From: Nemertoderma westbladi
Taxonomy: Eukaryota > Xenacoelomorpha > Nemertodermatida > Nemertodermatidae
DNA length: 64,000 nucleotides
Assembly: GCA_032718475.1 (NCBI GenBank)
Contig: JAUCBJ010007129.1
Location: 1 to 64,000, forward strand
Direction of reading: 5' to 3'
Shown piece by piece: positions 47,509 through 56,992 of this stretch. The number at the start of each line of letters is the position of its first letter. Position 1 is the first letter of the stretch. The position numbers were made by a program, and so were the translations under genes. Under the pieces are notes generated by a model. That model did no database searches, was not told where the DNA came from, and saw nothing but the letters and a program-made list of their open reading frames with translations.

Positions 47509-50500
47509 TTAGTCCGTCTTACGCGAACGGCGTTTACGCAGTTTTTTGAGGCTAGCAAGAGTCCTTTTCTCTTTGGGGCAAGCCACTTTACTAGGAGGGC
47601 TATAACTCCTGGGTGAAGGGTGCAATACAATTGCATCGGAAGGTTTAGGGTTACGGTCGGTGTATCCGCCGGTCGAGGTACCCGGTTGATTGATATCAAC
47701 CTCAGCGGAGCGAGGTTGAACAACCCCCAGAGCGCGTTTCAAGACAGCAGCTCTTACTGGTCCCTGACGAGTCGTCTGCACGAGAGCGGTAGGTGGACCG
47801 TGAGTAGTGAGAAATTTCCTCAGTTTGATGGTTCTTTCTAACTCGCGTTCTCGGGCTCTATATTCATAGGGTCGTCTATGAACTTCCTGTAGTTCTGGAT
47901 GCGAGTTGATGAACAAGTCACCATATTCAGGATCTTGATGGATGAAGTTGATCAAGTTATAGGAATTAAGATCATTGGGATTAATGTTCCTGAGATATTT
48001 ACGAACAAATTTGGTCGAAATATTCTCGCCAACACGCTTCATTAGTTCGTAACTCGGTGTGCGAGATTTTTGTTCAACGGACGCGAATAGATACGGGTGA
48101 AACGCATAAACTCACTCATAAGCATGTCCAGGGTAATATCCAGACGTGACTCACAATGTAGATCCGCGTTCGCTTCCCAGGCTCGAATATAGTGTAAGGT
48201 AATCATTTCATCTACGCTTTCCAGATCTCGGTTGAAAGGGCAATCAAAACTTGCATGTCCTTTAAACTGACAATGATGGCATTGAGTCATAAATTGGGGG
48301 CAGACTGCAAAAATGTGCAAGTTATTGAGTCTACAATATGCACAATAGATCTCCATCGTAGGTTGTTCATGGAAGTAGGAACAGGGTACGTTGGAGTCCA
48401 CCGGGGTGAAATGGTCTCGAGATGCACACAATCGACAACGTTTCCTAGAAACATAATTGGCATGCCGATAATCGTAAGCGGTGAGGCATTGTGGACCTTG
48501 ATACCATTCCAGGACGTAGTCATTGTCACTGCTCCGGGGCGCTGTGGGCTGGATCTCCTCGGATTCTAAGCATATTGGTTCGTCTTCCAATCGCATAGCT
48601 GAGGTAGGTGTAGCTGTCTCCTCAAGCGAACCCAGTGTCTGAACTTCCACGATAGAATAACCCGTGGGGATTCGGGGTCTTTGTATAACAGAGGAATGTA
48701 AGTTCTGTATACCAACGTCCTTGAAAATGGCGAATCCAGCGCTGTCTAACTTCTCAGCAGCTGAGTCTCTTAGGCTGAGCTTGGTCAGAGCGCGGTCCTT
48801 GAACTGACTATCAACGTTACGGAACGGAGTCAGAAAGCGCCTAAAGCATTCGAAGCGGATGAATTTATTGTGTTCATCTAGCTTGGCGAGTTTGGTTCCA
48901 AGTATCAAGGGATGGGTGCGTATAGTACGACTGCACACATCGGCTAGCCAACCGGCAAGTGTGGCGTTCTCGAAGATAGTGTATATAGCTAATGAGGGAC
49001 AAAGGGGAACACTCATGAAGCTATACACGACGCCAGGTGTGGTCAATGGTCCATCGAAGTATAATAGAGAATAATGATCTCCATATACTTGTTGATAGTT
49101 GATAGGGTTTCCGACTTTGAAATTCCATCTGTATTCTTGGAAGGCAAGATGTCCGATGGATGTTCGTTGTACTTTATTGATGCCGCTGGGTGTATTGGCA
49201 TACATAGTTCGGAAGAAACCTCGGCCTTCTGCCCAGGGAGCAATCAGCTGGGTGTCTACGAAAGGATATGGGATATTCTCCATATTCCTGAAGTCGTTTT
49301 GGAGATCTCCATAAACAGCTGAGCCGAATTTAAAGGATTCTTTCGTTAAACAACATCTCGAGCACTGGCTGGGGTAACATCGATCCATCTATACCCATGG
49401 CCAGTTTACGCTCAGTATCGGTGACGTAACGCTGTGCGAGTTCGAATTGTCCATGTCGGAGTTTCTTTTGTATCTCGGTGAGAGTCTCAAAGGAATAATC
49501 AATCACATCGGAACACGCTCGAGTAAACACGTGAGTAGAACCAGCTAGCCCTCGTATATGTATCATGCGCGACGCGCATGATACATATACGAGGGCTAGC
49601 TGGTTCTACCCACGTAGTTCCCAGTTCTCCAACAGGAATGCTACCTTCGTTATCGTAAGTGACAACTCCATACATTTCGATAACGTTAAGAGTTTCGTTC
49701 CACTCTTTAGTGGCGTTTTCTAGGGTCATCCCCACCGGATGCCACAAGGTGGCACATTCGCTAGCGTTAGGTAGATCCCTATACTTCAGATATTGTGTAG
49801 TATACGTCTCTACATCTCCATATCGTTGTATTCTCTCTTCCTCGAATAATACGTCGAGATTCCAGTGGACTAATCGAGTTTCAATAAATCCATCGAGATT
49901 ATACGGAGGCATTATATCCTTCTCTATTCTGGAAACATTGTAGGGCTTTCTGAATGAGTTTACTTTCACTAACTGATCCAGATGTTTCTGCAGTTGTTCA
50001 AGTTCGACAAGATCGAGGGGATTTATTAGTGGTAGAAACCTTAGACTATGTGTAGGATCTTCCGGTATTACCATATAATATTGAGTTAGATTGACATAAT
50101 AAGGGTGGTCTTTGATCCCATAAAACGAGTTCGGTAAAGGTCTAGCGCGTATGTTGACCTCGCGTACCATACGACGGACAAGATCTGCTCGATTGTCCGG
50201 AGGTTCAACGAGTATACCGTCGATACGAGCGGCCTCGATTGGCGGACGTTGCAACATAGGAGCGTCAGCGATAAGATCACGAGATCTTAGGTTGATATCA
50301 ACCGGTTGGGGTTGTACCGTGGCGAAGAGTTTGTCTCCGAAATGGGGAACCATCGAGGGATGACGGATGGTTTTGGAATAGAGATCAGTCATAAGGATTT
50401 GAGCTTCAGGTTGGGCTAAAGCTGCTTCTTCTCTCTCACCCATTTCGATGTGTTTCTCCTCGAGCTGATTTTCCTCCGCTTGTCATTGGAAGCGTTCATC

Positions 50501-51805
50501 TAAAAACTCTTGTAGAGAATAGGTTCGTCCAAGTTCGATGTCTTCCTCGAGGTTTTGGATTTCTCGATCGAACTGGGGTAAGGCCAATTCCTTTACTGCT
50601 TGGACTTGCTGCTGCAACTTACGTTTCTCCAAACAATCATAAGTTCCTTTTCCGATCTTCTGTTGAATAGCGTCTAACGCGTTTCGTACAACGCTCTTCT
50701 CGACTTCGGTGACGGGTTGTATCGGGGTCAAACCGGGACGATTATACGGGTTGAACGGCGAGATTAGATGTCCGCGTCCTAATCCGGCTAGGTAGGATGG
50801 GCGAATATCTAGAGAGCCCACTACCGGAGTGCCACCGATTAATTGTTCGGGTAACACGAGATCTTTGAACAGCGAGTACAGTTCAGGAGGATCCGTTATA
50901 CTATTACGATCAAGAGTTTGAGGTCTCACTAAGGAATGAGGAGGTCTGACTGAGTATTCTGGAACTCTGATCATCGGTTTATTTAAGGATCGTTTGAGTC
51001 GAGCGAGCGTAGGTGATACGTCGAACAAGTTTCGCTCGAAACTCCCGTAAGTATAGCGAGTAAAACTGTGTTTAGCGCAACGTCTCCGCGGATGTTTATG
51101 TCTTTCCATTTGCTGGTTGGGTCTAGGGCATTCATCGCAATAATACCAAAGACGCACGTCCTGTAGGGGAAACGCGGGTGATCATTCTCCAGTTTTACAA
51201 TATTCCTCCATTTGTTCGAAGCTTTCCGGGACAACAGGTAGCAGTCGATCGGCGGTAAGATAAATCATAGTGAAATAGAGCCGTTTGAGTTCCATCATAG
51301 GGTCATGATGTATACCTTGAGGATATCGAATTTCTAGATTTTGTTGACTGGCTATATTGAGATATGTTTCTCTCAAGAATTCCAGATATTCGTTGAAGTT
51401 ACTGCGTTTATCTGGCTCTTCAACGTCTTCTCTTTCGAGTTGGTTGTGAATAGAATTTTCGTGTTCTATTCTCGGTTTATCGTTCCGACTCCGCTGGGTA
51501 TGATATTTAAATATAACCATGTCCCTTTCGGTGTCTACATCGTCCGTATCGTGTAAATCGATAGGATGACCAGTAGTTAAAAAGTCCATATACGTACCAT
51601 TACAATGCGTATAGCGAGCGATGAATTTTCTATAGTCTAATTCACGCGTGAGCTGTTACTTTGACATTGGCGGTTCGATATAACGGCCATCGTCTTCCGT
51701 AGTGGGTGGACTAGCGTCGCCGCGTATTAAACTATCAACAAACGCTTGCAATGGTAGGGTATATCGCTCCCTGATACCAAGATCATCTTCTATCAACTCA
51801 GTCAT
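47509..51805 (-). pseudogene. ORF3 of copy B: full-length but broken
   Basis: Pieces from ATG 51805: 51590-51805, 51182-51589, 50483-51157, 49499-50443, 49330-49566, 48042-49388 and 47509-48042, about 1400 codons in total. Blocks shared with element 1 ORF3: RLYFTMIYL; a YYCDECPRP...RCAKH cysteine motif; TYDNEGS; MLPQPV; FVDTQL; LADVCSRTIRTHPL; FRRFLTPF; AGFAIFKDV; and KFVRKYLRNINP. B also has a C-terminal cysteine-rich region with CHHCQFKGHASFDC (CCHC knuckle) that element 1 lacks. Breaks include a stop near 51655, frameshifts, and a 36-bp palindrome at 49535-49609. The basic C-terminus ends KKLRKRRSRKTD. Confidence 0.75.
49535..49609. repeat. 36-bp perfect palindrome inside ORF3 of copy B
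   Basis: 49535-49570 (ends CATGCGC) and 49574-49609 (starts GCGCATG) are exact reverse complements with a 3-bp spacer GAC. One arm is ORF3 coding sequence and the other its inverted copy; this breaks the reading frame. Typical of a fold-back template switch; an assembly artefact is possible. Confidence 0.8.
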
Positions 51806-53516
51806 AGCTGCTATATGAGTTAATCGATATTATAATTAATTATAATTAGGCTAGCGGTCGTCGCTGCCTACCCCTCAATGCCCCCGGACAGCGCAAGCTC
51901 CTCAGCGCTAATGTACTGTCGCCGCTGTGTCTTTCGCCAACGTAGTAGCTACACAACGACAACAATAACCAGCGCGAGTCACTCCACTGTCCGTCCCAAG
52001 GGCTCAGAATTACTTCAGGTTCTTGCTATAGAGGTAGGGCTACTTTCACAACTGCGACTCGCTACTGCAAACACACTTTAGTAGTAACATTCACCTATAA
52101 ACGCACAAATTCCACACAACTGTCACAAATTGTACACATTCGGGCCATTTGTCAGTTAGTCAAGTGCCTTCCAGAATGCCACGTTATTATTATGTATCCC
52201 TGGATACTAGCAGTGTGCTATTTATTCCGTATGCTATTCAATGGGGCAAGCTTTTTATTGTTCTTTTAACTCACTTCTAATTCTAGCGTGGTTGTTGCCA
52301 TGGTGACATTATGGAAAGCTAGCAGTAGAATTAGGGTAATTCTCATGCATACAGATCTGGGATGCTATTTAATAGTAATTCTTTAATTGTCAATATTCCC
52401 CTTTATACATGATTTTATGAATTTTATCGGCCATTGACTATATTATTGGAGATTCTCGCACATTAATATACTTATAGGGTGAATCTCCGCTCCCATGATA
52501 TATAAATTAATGGAATTTTGGGAATGTTATAAATTGTATAAAATGACAATTTATCAAATTCATGAGAGGAGATGAATTTAAAATTTATTCCCGTAAATTT
52601 TATTATTTAATATTAAAATAGACACAATTTTATTCCAGAACATGTCTGGGGACTAGGATCCTTAATTCTAGAAAATTTGTCTTTTTAAGAGTATCGGTAA
52701 GTGCTACAAATATCTTAATCGACTAGAATTTTAAAGGATCTAAATTTTAACAGATTTTGATTTATAGATTTTCTAGAGTTAACTTGTAAGCATTTACTCT
52801 ATTATATTTGTTTTAATAGATTTTTATAAATATTAAATATTTAATATTTAAGATGGGCACCGATTTATTCCAGAACATGTCTGGGGACGTTAACGACTGA
52901 TTCTAGAATTTTGTCTTTCAAGTATATCGGTGGGTGCCGCGATATCTTAATCGACTAGAATGGCAGATGGTCAAAGGGTTTAACAGATTTATTTTGCGTT
53001 TTATGCTACTGTTAAAGGGACATCACGCTACTATATGTATTATTTAATATACTGTATGAGAGCAATATTGCAAGAAGCAATGTCAGTGAGAAGAGGCAAG
53101 TCGTTTCCCAGGTCTACCCAGATCTTGGTTTAGCCGAGACACGAGGATCTGAACTTTGCATTCCTAATACTCTACTTACCAATAATACTTGAGTATAGTA
53201 GGAGCTTTATTGTACTTTAATAAGTACGGATATTTCATCTTACTGTAGTCACGTATTTATAATATGATACGGACAGTAAGGAAAGAGAAAAATAATTATT
53301 TCTCGCCGTTGCACTAAATATATAATGTTAAGTAATTAAGTAATAAACACGAATATATATTGCACTAATCTACTGAATAATCGCTAAAATAACATTCCAC
53401 TAAATAAAATTAAAGAAAACGATTATAATAATAAAATTACGTAATAATACATACATAAATATAAAAATAATAAAAATATATAAAATAATATAGTCACACA
53501 CCCACTCCAGACGCGG
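51806..53516 (-). other. Non-coding spacer between pol and ORF3 in copy B
   Basis: Matches A 33021-34748. It has two copies of the ~105-bp block (about 52632-52735 and 52866-52965). The 53290-53500 part is AT-rich. No gene. Confidence 0.55.
52632..52965 (-). repeat. Paired ~105-bp conserved block (copy B)
   Basis: Same two blocks as in A, each with CCAGAACATGTCTGG, TTCTAGA and AATCGACTAGAAT. About 230 bp separate their starts. The blocks are better conserved between A and B than the AT-rich DNA around them. Confidence 0.6.
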
Positions 53517-54677
53517 TTACGTTGGGGAGTCCCTAGATGTTTGTTGGATTAGGGAGGTGGTCGTGGGAAGAGTGTTTTGTCTTCCATAGTTTCCGGATAG
53601 TTCTCTGTCTCTTTCCAGTAAACATAAACGACCAACTGGGCGATTGAGTTGCTGTGTTTCGAATACAATTCCAGGTTTCTTAAAGTTACGTCGCATGACG
53701 ACGAGTTCTACCGATCGCACTAAACCATCATCGGATATATGAGTCTCGATGATACGACCTGTCTGCCACCGCTTACGTAGAAGATCTGATTCCACAATAA
53801 GGACCATGTCTCCGGCGCTGACGTTTTCTTGCTGCGCAAACCACTTGGTTCGAAGTTGTAGCGTAGGCAGATAATGTTTTTCGAAATGGTCAGCGAAACG
53901 ACGGGATAATAACTGCATAAGTTGCCAAGTTTGTCGGCAGTATTCGTCTCCGTCCATGATTTCCGATCGTGGGAGCATGGCTACAGGTTTCTTCAGTAGG
54001 AAATGCGTGGGTGTTAGCGCTTCTAGGGAGTCGGGACTCGATGAGACTGGCATAAGCGGTCTCTCGTTAAGATAGGCGGCAATTTCTTCCATTAACGTCC
54101 GCAAAAGTTCGTCGGTGAGATACGCGCGGCACGGCACTATAAAGTGAAATGCGGTCTTCACGCTCCTTATTAATCTCTCCCAACTTCCTCCCCACCAAGG
54201 GACGTCGGCGGCGTTGAAGGTCCAGCTAGATGCTGTTACCCTTAGCTGATCGTCCACCTGTCTTTGGTTCCAATCTTTAATGTAAGCCTTGATCTCATTA
54301 TTGGTGCCAATGAAGTTCGTTCCCTTATCAGATCTCATCGTGTTGCTAGTTCCAAAGCGAGCGATCTGTCGGCGTAAACTCAGTATGAAGCTGTTGGTAG
54401 ATAGATCATTCACCATATCTAGATGGATCGCTCTACAAGTCAAACAGACAAAGATGACACACCATTGCTTGACTATAGTCCTAGCACGATAGACTTCAAT
54501 AGGGCCAAATAAATCCACACCGGTATTAGTAAAGGGTGGTTCATAGAAGCTTACTCGTTCCCTAGGTAATTCTGCCTCTCGCTGTGTTAAAGGCCTACTG
54601 AATGCTTTCCTACAGGGTATACAGTTCCTAAGAACTTGGTTCAGAGCTCTACGGGGTTTATGGAAATAATAGCGAGT
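53517..54677 (-). CDS. BEL/Pao integrase and C-terminal domain of copy B
   Basis: Runs on from RNase H after a single stop codon near 54678. Catalytic residues are visible: MDLFGP (Asp), SDKGTNFIG (Asp) and GGSWERLIRS (Glu), so the DD-E triad is present. The zinc motif begins in the preceding ORF (DVHSRLYHAGRE). The DUF5641-like end includes RTKWFAQQENVSAGDMVLI. A TGA at 54678, a CpG-type change, separates it from pol. As part of pol it would integrate new copies; the stop makes this uncertain. Confidence 0.8.
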   Translation of the reverse strand, partial: TRYYFHKPRRALNQVLRNCIPCRKAFSRPLTQREAELPRERVSFYEPPFTNTGVDLFGPIEVYRARTIVKQWCVIFVCLTCRAIHLDMVNDLSTNSFILSLRRQIARFGTSNTMRSDKGTNFIGTNNEIKAYIKDWNQRQVDDQLRVTASSWTFNAADVPWWGGSWERLIRSVKTAFHFIVPCRAYLTDELLRTLMEEIAAYLNERPLMPVSSSPDSLEALTPTHFLLKKPVAMLPRSEIMDGDEYCRQTWQLMQLLSRRFADHFEKHYLPTLQLRTKWFAQQENVSAGDMVLIVESDLLRKRWQTGRIIETHISDDGLVRSVELVVMRRNFKKPGIVFETQQLNRPVGRLCLLERDRELSGNYGRQNTLPTTTSLIQQTSRDSPT

Positions 54678-56918
54678 TCAAATTTCGCTAAGAACTCGTT
54701 CTCTACCAGCATGGTAAAGCCTACTGTGAACATCTACAATCATCATGATTTGTATTTCAAGATTTCTAATGAGTATGGGAAACTTAATGTCAAAGGATAG
54801 TGGAGCATTAGTTAGTCTCCCTCCAACACGTATTAAACCATCTATCATTGTGCTAGAGAAACGATCCCTTAAGCGCGTCTGTGGATTTCTCAACAACAGG
54901 AAATACTTATCGGAATCTTCATAGCATTGCAGGAGTCTCAGTATCTGCTTATTGGTTTCTTCATGCTCCTGGTAACTGATCTTCTCCTTCAGAAACCTAT
55001 CCGATACTTTGTATTTGGGAAGATCTTTAATAGCAAGGACCTGCTCGGATGTCAGTGGAGCGGTATCACTAGCGATCTTCGTCCTGGAGTAGTGATGATG
55101 GAAGCATCGCTTCAAATACACGACGGCCTTACAATGCCGATTCCAGGAGCTATAGTGATTTATCGCTCTCTGCAGGAGAGGTGAGAGTCCCTGCGAGACG
55201 TCTGGTGTTCCAGATTTCCAGTCTCTTTCTCTAATTTCCACAACAGACTTATTTGTGGCGGGGGAGTTTAGATCCACAGCGTTATCCCCGGAAATGTGTA
55301 GTACAGACAGATCTATCACGGGTTTAAATAACTTTGATTTACTCGTCCGGGTTTTGGGTTTGACTTTCTCCGCTCCCTTGGCTTGTCTAATCTCAGCCGT
55401 GGTGAGATGAGGAGGCCATTCATCCTCTTCTTTACTTAGGAAGTCGGGTCCACCTAACCAGTCTGGAGTATCTATCAGTTCTTGAGGAGTTGCTCCTCTG
55501 CAGGCGATGTCGGCTGGATTAATCGTCCCAGGGCAATGTCTCCATTGATCTACATTAGTGCGACTATGTATAATGGCTACTCTGTTGGTAACGAAGATGC
55601 TGAACTGACAGACTTCATTGGTTATATACTCCAAAACGAGTAAAGCATCAGTCCAATAGACAGTTTTCTCCAGTGGATAGTCGATCTGTTCTGTTACATT
55701 CCGGCCGATGGCTGTAGCGTATAGAGCCGCCTTTAACTCCGCTCGAGGAACTCGTAGTTTGTTGTTTATCAAGGCCTTAGAGGTAACCAAGGCAACTTTA
55801 ATTCCATCCGGAGTTTCAACCCTCAGGTAGGCTACTATACCTATTCCCATATCGCTGGCGTCTCCAAACACATGGAGTTGATAGGAATACGTGGGGAGAA
55901 CGTGACCAAAATATGAATGGGAAATCGTAAAGTTCTCGATGGATGGTAGATAATCTTCCCATTTCATCCACTTCTTTAGTAGTTCTCCCTTAAGTGAATC
56001 GTCCCACGAGTGGTTTTCAAGCCACATTTGTTGCACTAAACTCCGGGCAACCAATATAACTGGGCTAATAAATCCCAACGGATCGAAATAAGTGCTCAGG
56101 ATACTTAGACAAATCCGTTTAGTTCTAACTGGATTATCTCGCTTTTTTAGCTGGAAAAACAAGATATCTCTCTCCGTGTCCCATTTTAAACCAAGTGTTT
56201 TGGTTTCCGGAAGATCATCCTTGATGAGGTCAAGATCTTTAACACCTCGGTCTTCTACCGGGATCGATTCCAGAAACTCACGGGAGTTACTAGTGAATTT
56301 GGTTAGCCGAAATCCACCACGTTGCAAGCACTCCACCATTCCCTTGGCAACATCAGTGGCTTCTTCCACCGATGGGAGGGACTTTAAATTGTCGTCCATG
56401 TATATATCCCCTTTGATGTTGTCGATAACTGCTTTAGAGAAGGCATCTCGGTTGTCATCAGCAGTGGTACGCACTACTGAACAAGCGTTCGAGGGGCTCG
56501 AGATGACTGGATGGGATGGACTGGACTGGATGGTCATCCAGTACTCCACCAGTTTTAGGTTGAGATCTCCTTCAGGCCACCACAGAAATCGTAGGCTGTC
56601 TCGATCCCTATCCAGCGCCTTAACTTGTAAGAACATGCCTTCTATATCCGAAGCAAAAGCGATAGAATATTGCCGTAATCTTAAGAGTATTCCCAACAAG
56701 GATTGGAGTAAGTTGGGTCCCGGCAACAACTCAGAGTTAAGGGATTGGCCCATGTAAAGGGCGGAGCCGTCAAATACTACCCGGACTTCGTTGGGTTTAC
56801 CGGGTTTGGGAACATAATGATGTGTTAGATAATACGTTCTCTCAGTTATGGGTGTTTCTTCCAGTACTCGCTCCGCATATCCCTTATCGATGAATTTCTT
56901 CAGCTGGGTCTTATACAT
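54678..56918 (-). CDS. pol: BEL/Pao reverse transcriptase and RNase H of copy B
   Basis: 746 codons; the first ATG is inside RT. RT shows FASDIEGMF (Asp 91) and GDIYMDDNLK (YMDD 173-176). RNase H shows VFGDASDMG (Asp 353), PRAELKAAL (Glu 394) and YWTDALL (Asp 424). The LTR-retrotransposon pattern continues to the integrase zinc motif. Residues about 127-140 (56498-56540) are a disturbed stretch, WMTIQSSPSHPVIS, linked to a short GGATGGGATGGACTGGACTG-type duplication, so this RT is probably impaired. The frame before 56918 is lost by a frameshift near 57095-57110. Confidence 0.85.
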   Translation of the reverse strand: MYKTQLKKFIDKGYAERVLEETPITERTYYLTHHYVPKPGKPNEVRVVFDGSALYMGQSLNSELLPGPNLLQSLLGILLRLRQYSIAFASDIEGMFLQVKALDRDRDSLRFLWWPEGDLNLKLVEYWMTIQSSPSHPVISSPSNACSVVRTTADDNRDAFSKAVIDNIKGDIYMDDNLKSLPSVEEATDVAKGMVECLQRGGFRLTKFTSNSREFLESIPVEDRGVKDLDLIKDDLPETKTLGLKWDTERDILFFQLKKRDNPVRTKRICLSILSTYFDPLGFISPVILVARSLVQQMWLENHSWDDSLKGELLKKWMKWEDYLPSIENFTISHSYFGHVLPTYSYQLHVFGDASDMGIGIVAYLRVETPDGIKVALVTSKALINNKLRVPRAELKAALYATAIGRNVTEQIDYPLEKTVYWTDALLVLEYITNEVCQFSIFVTNRVAIIHSRTNVDQWRHCPGTINPADIACRGATPQELIDTPDWLGGPDFLSKEEDEWPPHLTTAEIRQAKGAEKVKPKTRTSKSKLFKPVIDLSVLHISGDNAVDLNSPATNKSVVEIRERDWKSGTPDVSQGLSPLLQRAINHYSSWNRHCKAVVYLKRCFHHHYSRTKIASDTAPLTSEQVLAIKDLPKYKVSDRFLKEKISYQEHEETNKQILRLLQCYEDSDKYFLLLRNPQTRLRDRFSSTMIDGLIRVGGRLTNAPLSFDIKFPILIRNLEIQIMMIVDVHSRLYHAGRERVLSEI

Positions 56919-56992
56919 CTCTTTAGCTGAAGCATTGGCCGTAAGACGCCGATGTAGTTGTGCGATTCTCTTCTCCGCTAAGGGTCGATTAT

